A DNA stretch of 64,000 nt from Sporomusa silvacetica DSM 10669. GTDB lineage: Bacteria > Bacillota > Negativicutes > Sporomusales > Sporomusaceae. The notes below the pieces were generated by a model. That model saw only the letters and a program-made list of their open reading frames with translations. It was not told where the DNA came from and searched no databases. Numbering within the stretch: the first letter of the stretch is position 1; every line of letters begins with the position of its first letter. Made by a program: the position numbers and the translations under genes. The stretch covers positions 27,305 to 91,304 of the forward strand of contig NZ_LSLK01000165.1 in NCBI RefSeq assembly GCF_002257705.1. The letters are read 5' to 3'. Shown here piece by piece: positions 55,481 through 63,873 of the stretch.

Positions 55481-57394
55481 ATGATTCGCGAGCGCCGTAA
55501 CAAAGCGAAATTGGAAATGTATTATGATAAATTTATTAAAGAAGGCATCATCGACCCGAATATTCACCCTTGGGTAGCTGAATCCTGGCTACGCAGCAAG
55601 AGCCTGGGCGTTGGTACGGAGAGCTTTTCCCTTGACGAAAAATTAACGGCTCAAGAACTTGCTCAGCATAGGGAAAAGTATTGTGCGGCTATTAGCTTTC
55701 TTGATGGGTTATATGAGGAGATCAAGGAGCATTTTACTACCTATAATCTAAGCATGTTACTGTATGACCAGGACGTCTATGTGCTTAAAAACTACGCTTT
55801 GCCTTTTTATCAGAAAACGGCAGGGGAACTGGAGGGTGCCCGGATGCGCGAAGAGGATGTCGGTACCTCCAGCGTATGTATTGCCCATAGGCACAAAGTT
55901 CCTTTTTTGATGTTTGGCCCTGAGATGTGGATCAAAGATTGCCAAAGCGGGGATGCCTGCTCGGCTCCGATTATTGTGGATAATCAGGTAAAATATATTG
56001 TGACAGTGGTGTCTGTCCAGCAAAATGAGTTGCCATATAGCGCCGTGGTGGCTTTGGTACTTAGTATTAAATATGCCATGGAGCAACATCTCAAACTAAT
56101 TTCCAGCCTTACTGCTAAACATACCATTCTTGATGCTGTGCCACTGGCGGTATATCATATTTTGCCTGGTGGTGAAGTGGCTTATGCTAACAAGTTGGGG
56201 CATAGTCGACTTTCAGGCATTGTACCTCCTGGCAGTGAAGAGAAAGAGGAAGGACCCAATCTCAGCAATGTTTTATTAAATTATCGGCACACGCCACTGT
56301 ATAAAGGATTTTTGGGTGTACCATCTTATAATCGTGAGGTAACCTGGATAACCCCCCGCAAAACCTATGAGGATATTACCACGGTGGTACCACTTGCCGG
56401 GGATGACGATGATATAGAGAGTATTGTAGCCGTGTCCCTGCCGATAGAGGATCTGCGTACTTTGGTCGCTCATACGGCAGGCTATACAGCCCGCTACAGC
56501 CTGTCTAGTATGGTAGGGACTAGTAATGCCTTTACTACCATGCAGGATAAGGCCAGTCGCACGGCAAGACATGATTATCACCTGCTGCTACAGGGGGAAC
56601 CAGGGACAGGCAAACAACGCTTGGCTCATGGTATTCACCAGGCGAGTTCCCGTGCCGCGGGACCGTTGATTGCGGTTAAGGGCGGTGATATGCCGCCTGA
56701 AAGTCTGGAATTTGAATTATTTGGCAGGGGCGGCAGTGAAACTGGCGGTCGTCCAGGTAAACTGGAACTGGCCAGTGGCGGCACCCTGTTCCTTGATGAA
56801 GTTGAGAAATTATCGGCCACGCTCCAGGAGAAACTGGCAGAAGCCCTGGAATCTAAGCAATTGTCACGTTCTGGCGAAACCGTCCACCGTCCGATTGATG
56901 TCCGGGTCATTGCGGCTTGTGATACAGAGTTGAAACGGCTTGTGGAAAAAGGCGTATTTTCAGCTAGGTTCTATGATATAATTTCGCGTGCGGTTGTGCG
57001 GGTGCCATCGCTGCGAGCCAGGCGTGATGACTTGCCTAGTTTAGCCGCCCATATAATTGAAGAACTGGCTGTGTTACATAACTTGTTGCCCAAGCACTTA
57101 GAACCGGCTGCGGCCGAGCTCATCATGAGCTATGACTGGCCAGGAAATATCAAGCAGCTTCAAGGGGTTGTTGAGCAGGCCTTTTTCCGTACGCCTGGTA
57201 CGACTATTACCTGTGCAGATATTATTATGCCTGGTGAGCAAGGCTTAAGCAAGGCATGGAAAGAGGATAAAGCAGCCTTTATCGAGGCCTGGAAAGCTGC
57301 CGGTGGTAATATTAGCCGTTTGGCTAATATGCTGGATGTCAGCCGGGTGACTTTGTACCGGTACTTGAAAAAATACGGGTTAGATAAAGAGTAG
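55481..57394 (+). CDS. Fis-type AAA+ transcriptional regulator without GAFTGA
   Basis: 637 residues from ATG 55481, with GTGGAGGT 8 bases upstream. N-terminal GAF-like sensor of the AcoR/DhaR type (HPWVAESWLRSKSLGVGTES, DVGTSSVCIAHRHKVPF), then an AAA+ module (Walker A GEPGTGKQ, Walker B GGTLFLDEV) and a C-terminal Fis helix-turn-helix (ISRLANMLDVSRVTLYRYLK). The L1 loop between ELFG and GGTLFLDE is about five residues shorter than usual and reads RGGSETGGRPG; the GAFTGA motif needed to contact sigma-54 is absent. It may regulate through sigma-70 as TyrR does. Confidence 0.9.
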   Translation: MIRERRNKAKLEMYYDKFIKEGIIDPNIHPWVAESWLRSKSLGVGTESFSLDEKLTAQELAQHREKYCAAISFLDGLYEEIKEHFTTYNLSMLLYDQDVYVLKNYALPFYQKTAGELEGARMREEDVGTSSVCIAHRHKVPFLMFGPEMWIKDCQSGDACSAPIIVDNQVKYIVTVVSVQQNELPYSAVVALVLSIKYAMEQHLKLISSLTAKHTILDAVPLAVYHILPGGEVAYANKLGHSRLSGIVPPGSEEKEEGPNLSNVLLNYRHTPLYKGFLGVPSYNREVTWITPRKTYEDITTVVPLAGDDDDIESIVAVSLPIEDLRTLVAHTAGYTARYSLSSMVGTSNAFTTMQDKASRTARHDYHLLLQGEPGTGKQRLAHGIHQASSRAAGPLIAVKGGDMPPESLEFELFGRGGSETGGRPGKLELASGGTLFLDEVEKLSATLQEKLAEALESKQLSRSGETVHRPIDVRVIAACDTELKRLVEKGVFSARFYDIISRAVVRVPSLRARRDDLPSLAAHIIEELAVLHNLLPKHLEPAAAELIMSYDWPGNIKQLQGVVEQAFFRTPGTTITCADIIMPGEQGLSKAWKEDKAAFIEAWKAAGGNISRLANMLDVSRVTLYRYLKKYGLDKE

Positions 57395-57404
57395 AGGAGG
57401 AGAC

Positions 57405-58049
57405 TTGTTGCGACTGCGAAAAAAGCCATGGGTAGTTGAGGCGCTGACCGGCTTTAGTGATATAGTAGTACAGAACCCTGGGGAAGAACTAGCAGGAAAC
57501 TGGCATAATTTGTTCGAGAACTCGTTGCCACTACATGTTGAACTTGGTACCGGCAAAGGGCGTTTCATTACAGGAATAGCCAAGCAGCACCAAGGCTTGG
57601 TTAATTTTATCGGTATTGAGGCCAAAGAGGAGATAGTGTATTGTGCCGCACAAAAGGTTCGCGAGCAGGAGTTAACCAATGTCCAACTACTGGTATTTGA
57701 TGTTAATGAAATTTTAAAGATTTTTGCACCTGGGGAGCTTGAACAGCTTTACATTAATTTTTGTGATCCCTGGCCCAAAAACCGTCATGCCAAACGGCGG
57801 CTTACCCATATTGATTTTTTAAATAAGTATCGTACTGTGATAAAGCCGGGCGGACAATTATGGTTTAAGACCGATAACCGTCCGCTATTTGAATTTTCTT
57901 TAGAGCAGTTTAGCGAGTTTGGTCTCGAAATCAATGCTGTTACCTATGACCTACTGAACAGTGGATTTGCTGGCAACATTATGACAGAATATGAGACGAA
58001 ATTCAGTGCTTTGGGACAACCCATTTGCCGGTGTGAAGTAATTTTTTGA
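57405..58049 (+). CDS. trmB: tRNA (guanine-N7)-methyltransferase
   Basis: 214 residues from TTG with AGGAGGAG just before. SAM-binding start VELGTGKGRFI, then NFIGIEAKEE, INFCDPWPKNRHAKRRL (the TrmB signature D-P-W-P-K-x-x-H-x-K-R-R) and GGQLWFKTDNRPLFEFS. It methylates G46 in the variable loop of tRNAs. It lies 10 bases after the regulator and is probably co-transcribed with it. Confidence 0.96.
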   Translation: MLRLRKKPWVVEALTGFSDIVVQNPGEELAGNWHNLFENSLPLHVELGTGKGRFITGIAKQHQGLVNFIGIEAKEEIVYCAAQKVREQELTNVQLLVFDVNEILKIFAPGELEQLYINFCDPWPKNRHAKRRLTHIDFLNKYRTVIKPGGQLWFKTDNRPLFEFSLEQFSEFGLEINAVTYDLLNSGFAGNIMTEYETKFSALGQPICRCEVIF

Positions 58050-58115
58050 TGTCACTTACCGGATTAACGCGCATACAATACAATAAAATCCTTTTTTGTA
58101 TGGGAGTGTGTTGTT

Positions 58116-59339
58116 ATGCCGCGTCATTCACTTGGTACAGGCAATGTCCGGCCCGTGCCGCCGCTTGATCTGGAAGAGGTCAAGTTTTGGCTGCATATTA
58201 TGGAAGAGCATGCGCTGTTCATTAAGACCGGTTTACCATTTGATAAGCCTGATTTGATTGAAGAGGCTGCTGCTTTTGAACGTGAGTTTAAGGCTTTGTA
58301 TGTGCGAGCCGATAAGATTACAAGTGAGAAAAAATTTGCTGAACTAATTGCGGAAAGTATGGAATCTCTTAAGGAATTTATTCGATATAAACAACTCTTA
58401 CTAGGGTGGTCGCTGACCAATAAGCTCGGCAGTGCGTTGCCGCCGCTGTTTTTTGATCATGTTATCCGCGAAGCCGAGTACTTTATGGCTATTTTGGAAA
58501 AACTCCATGCCTGCAAGAGGCTTGCTGTGGTTAAAGCGCTGGAAGCTGATTTTTGGCTAAGGCTAATGGCCGAACATACCAAGTTTATTGGTAACAGGAT
58601 TGACCCTTCTGAACGCAGCCTGCTGGATGTTGTTACCGGCTATCAAGCTGAGTTCGATAATTTATCTATGCAAGCGCGTGACTATGTGAGTTTCCTTGCG
58701 CATAAGCCCACGGATTTGCCTGCCTTCGATCGATTTTTGCAAGATAGTCGGGTCGCGACTTTACGGCTGCGGGACTTTAAACAGGCTGTTCATGAGATGA
58801 TTGTTACGAACAGAATGTTAAGTACTATTCCAGCTGCAATGGCTGACCATGTCCGCCGGGAAGCTGATCATTTTTTGTTAGTGCTGTCGATGATGGAAAA
58901 GGGTGTAATCAAGGTAGAAAAAGATGCTGTGGTTTTCAAGAATAAGTATCCAGGTATTTTTGATACGGTGGCGGAAGAAAAAATTGGTGATAAACTGATA
59001 GATCCTGCCGAATTCCTGGGATCTGGGCGTGAACCTAAGGCCGAGGAAGTCATTGATAATATTGAACTTGATTATACTCCTGGTAGTGAACGGGAACCGC
59101 TGCCTATCAGTGAAGACGCTAAAGCCAAATGGGATGTTACTGATAGTGCTGAGGAGACGGTGAGTCTTGAAGGTGATACCAAAACTGAGGTGGTAGAGGA
59201 GGTAGCCGTCAAGGCTAAGGTCGTAGCAGCGGAACAAGTGGTATTACCTTCCAAACCAGTAACCGAGCCTAAAAGTAAACAGGGCAAGTATAAATGGGGC
59301 GGCAACTGGCCGCGTCAACTGGGAAAATTAAAAAAATAA
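58116..59339 (+). CDS. DUF2935 protein (two ferritin-like helical domains) with acidic C-terminal tail
   Basis: 407 residues. Two tandem helical repeats: LDLEEVKFWLHIMEEHALFI with FDHVIREAEYFMAILEKL, and EADFWLRLMAEHTKFIGNRI with MADHVRREADHFLLVLSMME. The E-x-x-H and H-x-x-x-E-x-x-H/F residues look like metal ligands of a ferritin-like bundle. The last ~110 residues are acidic, low complexity, ending with a basic GKYKWGGNWPRQL. DUF2935 is typical of spore formers and its function is unknown. A terminator follows. Confidence 0.85.
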   Translation: MPRHSLGTGNVRPVPPLDLEEVKFWLHIMEEHALFIKTGLPFDKPDLIEEAAAFEREFKALYVRADKITSEKKFAELIAESMESLKEFIRYKQLLLGWSLTNKLGSALPPLFFDHVIREAEYFMAILEKLHACKRLAVVKALEADFWLRLMAEHTKFIGNRIDPSERSLLDVVTGYQAEFDNLSMQARDYVSFLAHKPTDLPAFDRFLQDSRVATLRLRDFKQAVHEMIVTNRMLSTIPAAMADHVRREADHFLLVLSMMEKGVIKVEKDAVVFKNKYPGIFDTVAEEKIGDKLIDPAEFLGSGREPKAEEVIDNIELDYTPGSEREPLPISEDAKAKWDVTDSAEETVSLEGDTKTEVVEEVAVKAKVVAAEQVVLPSKPVTEPKSKQGKYKWGGNWPRQLGKLKK

Positions 59340-59351
59340 CCACTGTGAAAT

Positions 59352-59386
59352 AAAAACCCCTCTCGCGTTGGCGGGAGGGGTTTGGC
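59352..59386 (+). terminator. Rho-independent terminator
   Basis: AAAACCCCTC-tcgcgttggcggGAGGGGTTT stem downstream of the DUF2935 gene. Confidence 0.8.
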
Positions 59387-59407
59387 CTAGTTATAGCGAA
59401 TATCTAC

Positions 59408-59550
59408 CCGATGACCAAGTTGCTCTAAGACTCCCGCTTCTACAAGCGGGAGTTATACCCTAAAGGGCACAGGCGAGCAACTAAGTCCCTGGATAGGTTC
59501 GACTAAGCTTCAGATGGGGGTTAAAACCCCACCTGAAGCTAAGACTCACT
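59408..59550 (-). repeat. Dispersed repeat B, reverse orientation
   Basis: Minus strand: AGTGAGTCTTAGCTTCAGGT, hairpin with CATCTGAAGC, CGAACCTATCCAGGGAC, CTCCCGCTTGTAGAAGCGGGAG and CTTGGTCATCGG. Compared with the copy at 44854 it has an extra GCCTGTGCCCTTTAGGGTAT, the same module that is optional in repeat A (there in the opposite sense). Confidence 0.85.
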
Positions 59551-60500
59551 TTATGGCAGAATAGCAATGGTAGACAGTAATTGACGCTTAGTATTGGTGA
59601 TAGCTAATAATGGTCCGCCAGTTAAATCGATTAGACTTAAATCGGCAAACAGGTTGCTGGTGCCAATGGCTAAGTGGGTATCAGGAAGTAAGTACAGGCG
59701 GGATAGTGATCGCCCAATTGTCAATCGGTCAATCACTTGTGCAGTTTCCAGGTCAATCACAAAGACAGATGCACCATCCTCATTGACAATATAAGCCGTC
59801 TTGTTATCGGCGGCAACAGCGGCATGACAGGGGTATGCCGCCAACCCGCTGGGACAACTAGGGCATTGGATGGTAACAACGGCGGGCGACGGGCAGTTTT
59901 TACTTATATCAAATAATGCAATTCCTTCACTGGTAAAGGCTGTGTTGGTAAAGGGCACAATCAGACGGTCTTCTACTAATAGGATATTGGTAGGAATACC
60001 AGCGATGTCATACTGCCAGGTGATAGTGCCAGCAGTTCCTAGTCCCATGACAGTACCGCCTGCCGTATGTTCCCACGCCGTATAGATGGCCTCAGCGTTA
60101 GCTGCTAAACCTACGCAACTGGCTTTAGCGGCAGGTGCTCCCAGTAGTTCCAACGACATGGTTGTAAGGTCTATGCGGTGTAAGTTGCCGCACGGCTCAG
60201 CAAGATAAGCGATGGGTGTGGTAGTCTTTGGCAAGATAAATTGGGCAGGATAGGGAATTTCTATAGGCAGACTATAGAGAGACTGGTTAATCAAGTTGAC
60301 TGCCAGGATGCTATTTCTACCAGATGTAGCAGCACAAGGTAGATAGACTTTTGTATAATCCGGAGTAACGGCAAGCTCGGTAGGTGTTAGTTCTGACGGG
60401 AACTGTAATTCATGGAGAATTTCACCGCTAGGTCCGTCTGCAATAAGTACGGCAGGGGTAGTTGCATCAACAGCTACTATTTTGTATGGTTTTACCCCAT
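59551..60500 (-). pseudogene. YVTN-type beta-propeller protein with a frameshift just after the start codon
   Basis: AAAGAGGTGATCGC precedes ATG 60500, but the frame reads ATG GGG TAA. One more G in the GGGG run would give MGVKPYKIVAVDATTPAVLI and join an open frame of ~317 residues. The body has repeated blades such as IVNEDGASVFVIDLETAQVI and the Cys-rich CPSCPSGLAAYPC. A short frame from TTG 60294 (247 aa) exists but has no ribosome site and would lack two blades. Either the gene is phase-variable or broken, or the homopolymer is a sequencing error. Such propellers are structural or binding proteins; function unknown. Confidence 0.6.
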
Positions 60501-60613
60501 GCGATCACCTCTTTTTTTTATCTGAAGTTTTGTAGCTTTTTGTAAGTCATCCAATATATACTATTGGCCTTACAGCCATTTTGTTAACGTGTTTTTGGAG
60601 GGAGTGTCAGCTT

Positions 60614-61819
60614 GTGAGTGAGAGGAAGGTCAAAAGCTTCCCCAAGCTGTGGGTCAGTCCGGCAGAGGCCGTGTTTTTTATTGCCGGGATTTTATTTTTG
60701 ATTGGCACGGTGAATATTTTCAGCGCCAGCTTTGTGCTGGGGGGACAGCTATTTAAGGATGGATATTTTTTCATAACAAAGCACTTGATTTCCTTTGCGG
60801 TAGGTTTTTTGGTTATGATAGTAGCTGCTGTTGTCGATTACCGCAAGCTGCAGGGGGGATGGCTGCTGCTGGCAATAATAACGACCATTGGGCTACTCCT
60901 GGCTGTTCATGTTGCTGGTCAGGATGCCAATGGTGCCAGACGCTGGCTTAGTCTGATGGGCTTTAAATTTCAGCCCTCTGAAATCGCTAAGCTTACTGTC
61001 ATCATGATTACGGCGGCCTATTTAGGGGCCCGCATTGACCGGGGGCGGAGAATAACCTTAAAATCTCTACCGCTCGGCGTAACACTCATTATGGGTGTTC
61101 TTGTCCTTAAACAACCGGACATGGGGACAGCTGCGGTCATTGTAGGCTTAAGCCTGGTGCTATATGTGTTAGCAGGTATACCAAGGCAGGAACGGATCTA
61201 TCTGGGAATGACTGTTGCCGCCATGATCGTATATTTAGTCTATGCGGCTTCCTATCGAGCAGAACGTATCTGGGCTTGGCTTGACCCTTGGGCGTATCAA
61301 CAGACCTCCGGTTATCAGACAGTGCAATCACTGTTGGCGATTGGCTCAGGCGGCCTGTTTGGCTCAGGTCTGGGGATGGGAGCCAGCAAATTCAACTATT
61401 TGCCGGAAGCGCATACCGATTTTGCCTTTGCTGTATTGTGTCAAGAGATGGGGTTTGTCGGGGCCCTGCTAGTGATGATACTGCTTGGTGCAATGGCATG
61501 GTATGGCATCCAGATTGCCAGCCGGGCAGCCGATGGCTATGGCTTTATGTTGGCATCAGGTATAACCGCCTTAGTAGTTGGACAGGCTGTTGGCAACATT
61601 GCCATGGTGTCAGGCGTAATTCCGGTTACAGGTGTACCGTTGCCATTCATTAGCTTTGGCGGTACTTCGCTTATTGTCAATTGCGCAGCTGTTGGACTGC
61701 TTATTAGTGTTGGCCGGCACATAACAGCCAAAGTCTTTCAGCCAGGCGAAAGACGTTTTGGTGCGGATCGTCCCAGGCTTAAACTGGTGAAAAAGCCTTC
61801 TCGTACAACTGGCGCCTAA
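60614..61819 (+). CDS. FtsW/RodA/SpoVE family peptidoglycan glycosyltransferase
   Basis: 401 residues from GTG 60614 (GGAGGGAG upstream; a longer frame from 60581 is unlikely). Ten helices with family motifs: HLISFAVGFLVMIVAAVVDY, ARRWLSLMGFKFQPSEIAKL (the extracellular Asp region GAR-W), GSGGLFGSGLGMGASKFNYL with PEAHTDFAFAVLCQEMGF, and GVPLPFISFGGTSL. These polymerise lipid II at division, elongation or, for SpoVE, the spore cortex. The flanks do not decide which; no penicillin-binding protein partner is adjacent. Confidence 0.94.
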   Translation: MSERKVKSFPKLWVSPAEAVFFIAGILFLIGTVNIFSASFVLGGQLFKDGYFFITKHLISFAVGFLVMIVAAVVDYRKLQGGWLLLAIITTIGLLLAVHVAGQDANGARRWLSLMGFKFQPSEIAKLTVIMITAAYLGARIDRGRRITLKSLPLGVTLIMGVLVLKQPDMGTAAVIVGLSLVLYVLAGIPRQERIYLGMTVAAMIVYLVYAASYRAERIWAWLDPWAYQQTSGYQTVQSLLAIGSGGLFGSGLGMGASKFNYLPEAHTDFAFAVLCQEMGFVGALLVMILLGAMAWYGIQIASRAADGYGFMLASGITALVVGQAVGNIAMVSGVIPVTGVPLPFISFGGTSLIVNCAAVGLLISVGRHITAKVFQPGERRFGADRPRLKLVKKPSRTTGA

Positions 61820-61933
61820 GGTTAGATGTTTAAAGGTCTTCCGTTAAGGTAATAATTACTAATGAACTTGTTATTTGGTAATTATTAGAGGAATTGGCAT
61901 ACAGACCAATTCCCTTAAGGGAGGCCTTTTCTT

Positions 61934-62206
61934 ATGCTGTGGCTTATTCGGGCCGGTGCGTACTTATTTAGTGGTTTGACAATTTGGCAGTTTGTTCAGG
62001 GTGGGGCACCTGATGTAGCAGTAATTCAGCGTCATTTAGCCCTTGATCAGACGCATGGTATGGTTTTTGGCGTATGCGCTGGCTTTAGCAGCTATACAGG
62101 ACTAGATGTTACTTTAATCCGGCTGGTCTGGACATTGTCGGTGCTATATCGCGGGGCAGGCTTGGTCCTGTATATTCTTGCTTTTTTAATTATGCCTGTA
62201 TCTTAA
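61934..62206 (+). CDS. PspC-domain small membrane protein
   Basis: 90 residues. The segment RHLALDQTHGMVFGVCAGFSSYTGLDVTL and following hydrophobic stretch LVLYILAFLIMPVS match the PspC domain (G-V-x-x-G--x-Y-x-x-D-x-T-x-x-R). A hydrophobic N-terminal helix precedes it. Stress-related membrane role by analogy. AGGGAGG lies 9 bases before the ATG. Confidence 0.85.
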   Translation: MLWLIRAGAYLFSGLTIWQFVQGGAPDVAVIQRHLALDQTHGMVFGVCAGFSSYTGLDVTLIRLVWTLSVLYRGAGLVLYILAFLIMPVS

Positions 62207-62224
62207 TATATATTTCGGTACTTG

Positions 62225-62256
62225 CTTCGATAGGTTTTCACCTGTCGAATTTTTTT
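62225..62256 (+). terminator. Rho-independent terminator
   Basis: TTCGATAGGT-tttc-ACCTGTCGAATTTTTTT, after the PspC gene. Confidence 0.85.
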
Positions 62257-62326
62257 ATGTTTGTAGGGTGACATTTGCCATGGTATTCACATAAAATACA
62301 CTAAGTCAATGAGAGGAGGCATCATT

Positions 62327-62656
62327 ATGAAGAAAAAAACCAGACATCAAATGTATAGCAAAAGTAACGTCATGAAAATGCAAGGGGAACTTCATGACAT
62401 GGATGATATGTGTGAGATGGATGACATGGATGACATGGATGATGATATGGAAGACATGGTTTGTGAAAAGCCGAGCTATATGGGATGCGTAAAGGGTATG
62501 GATAAAGATATGTGCGGCAGTTTTCCGGAATGTATACAGTTAGCTCATTCCTATGTGCCTTGGCAAACATACGAAAAGGCGTTTACTCCATGTGAGGCAC
62601 TTATGAAAGGGACCTTGTTTCCAGAACTCTGGGGTGTCTACAGAATTCCTAAATAG
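62327..62656 (+). CDS. cotJA: Spore coat protein CotJA with an N-terminal Met/Asp-rich extension
   Basis: 109 residues from ATG 62327 (GAGAGGAGG). The last ~45 residues are a CotJA domain (FPECIQLAHSYVPWQTYEKA, then FTPCEALMKGTLFPELWGVY). Ahead of it lies an insertion of ~45 residues with repeated M-D-D (MDDMCEMDDMDDMDDDMEDM) that is far from the usual short N-terminus; Met/Asp richness could bind metal. CotJABC form part of the inner spore coat. The three genes overlap or nearly so in one operon; the product of the third is a manganese catalase. Confidence 0.88.
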   Translation: MKKKTRHQMYSKSNVMKMQGELHDMDDMCEMDDMDDMDDDMEDMVCEKPSYMGCVKGMDKDMCGSFPECIQLAHSYVPWQTYEKAFTPCEALMKGTLFPELWGVYRIPK

Positions 62657-62678
62657 ATAAGCTTGGAGGTGTAAATAA

Positions 62679-62936
62679 GTGAAATATGAAAAACAAATGA
62701 TGTTACTTAAAAAAGTGCAAGAGATTCAGTTTGTCGCAGTTGAACTTAATCTATATCTTGACACGCATCCCTGTGACCAAGATGCGCTTAACGATTATAA
62801 TTGTGCAGTTGAAATGCTGAAAAAATACAAAGAGCAGTACGAACGTGAATACGGACCGCTGATAAACTTTGGTCATGGCGGTATGTCCGGGGAGCCTTGG
62901 CAATGGGCGCAAGGACCTTGGCCATGGGAACTATAA
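62679..62936 (+). CDS. cotJB: Spore coat protein CotJB
   Basis: 85 residues from GTG 62679 with CTTGGAGGTG before it. MLLKKVQEIQFVAVELNLYL, DTHPCDQDALNDYN and KKYKEQYEREYGPLINFG fit CotJB; the C-terminal Gly/Trp/Pro-rich extension (GGMSGEPWQWAQGPWPWEL) is longer than in Bacillus. Between cotJA and cotJC in the operon. Confidence 0.93.
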   Translation: MKYEKQMMLLKKVQEIQFVAVELNLYLDTHPCDQDALNDYNCAVEMLKKYKEQYEREYGPLINFGHGGMSGEPWQWAQGPWPWEL

Positions 62937-62960
62937 TTATTTGATAAAGGAGCAGTGAAC

Positions 62961-63560
62961 ATGTGGTTATATGAAAAAAAACTCGAGCATCCCGTGCGCG
63001 TCACCTGCCCGGACGTAAAATTCGCCAAAATGGTAATAACCCAATACGGCGGCCCTGACGGTGAACTAGGCGCTTCGCTCCGGTATTTGAACCAGCGGTA
63101 CAGTATGCCGACAGATAATGCTAAAGCGTTGCTAACTGACATCGGTACCGAAGAACTGGCCCATATGGAAATGATTGCGGCCTTAGTATATAAGCTTGTA
63201 GATGGTGCCAGTTGCGAAGACTTCAAAGAAGCCGGGTGGGAAGGGCAATATGTCCAGCATAATCATGGACTTTTTTGGACCGATGCCAACGGTGTACCGT
63301 GGAGCGCTAAATACATTGCCTGCCTTGGCGATCCTATTGCCGATTTGACTGAGGATATGGCTGCCGAGCAAAAAGCACGGGTTACCTATGAACATTTAAT
63401 CGCCTGTACGGAAGACCCTTGTGTAAAAGATACATTACGTTTTCTATGGCAGCGGGAAGTTATCCACTTCCAACGGTTTGGCGAGACTTTGAATGATGTG
63501 CAAGAGTGGATGTGCAAGGCAAAGCATGTTTGGCATGGACATAAGTGTGGGTGCGAGTAA
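62961..63560 (+). CDS. cotJC: CotJC manganese catalase of the spore coat
   Basis: 199 residues from ATG 62961, the better start given AAAGGAG 8 bases upstream. The dimanganese ligands are visible in the Glu/His pattern: GELGASLRYLNQRYSMPTDN, GTEELAHMEMIAALVYKLVD, and ARVTYEHLIACTEDP followed by REVIHFQRFGETLND. Decomposes hydrogen peroxide in the coat. Cys/His-rich last residues (HVWHGHKCGCE) are unusual and may bind metal. Confidence 0.95.
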   Translation: MWLYEKKLEHPVRVTCPDVKFAKMVITQYGGPDGELGASLRYLNQRYSMPTDNAKALLTDIGTEELAHMEMIAALVYKLVDGASCEDFKEAGWEGQYVQHNHGLFWTDANGVPWSAKYIACLGDPIADLTEDMAAEQKARVTYEHLIACTEDPCVKDTLRFLWQREVIHFQRFGETLNDVQEWMCKAKHVWHGHKCGCE

Positions 63561-63576
63561 TCAAGTATAGTTAAGT

Positions 63577-63612
63577 TACTAACCCCTTGTAAAATGCAGG
63601 GGGTTAATTCTA
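63577..63612 (+). terminator. Rho-independent terminator
   Basis: AACCCC-ttgtaaaatgca-GGGGGTTAATTC, closing the cotJ operon. The 63.6-63.87 kb stretch after it holds one short coding-like frame (from ATG 63633) without a ribosome site and no other signal. Confidence 0.65.
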
Positions 63613-63873
63613 TACTCGGCGCGGTCTGATTAATGCTGTTTGGCCGGTATAAGCTTTGGCAGCTACTTTCCACCGCTAATGGGGCTTATGAACGGGTAAC
63701 GTTTGTAGGCCCCATTGCTCCCTTTTGTCCCTTCGTCCCTTCCTGCAAGCTATATGCTTAACAAGAAGATTGGTTTGCAGAATAGCAAGGATTATTTGGC
63801 CTTTGACAAAATCATCAGCTTTGAAGTGATTCCAGTAGCATAGTACGCACTGACCACCGCCGCCTGCCGGGTG

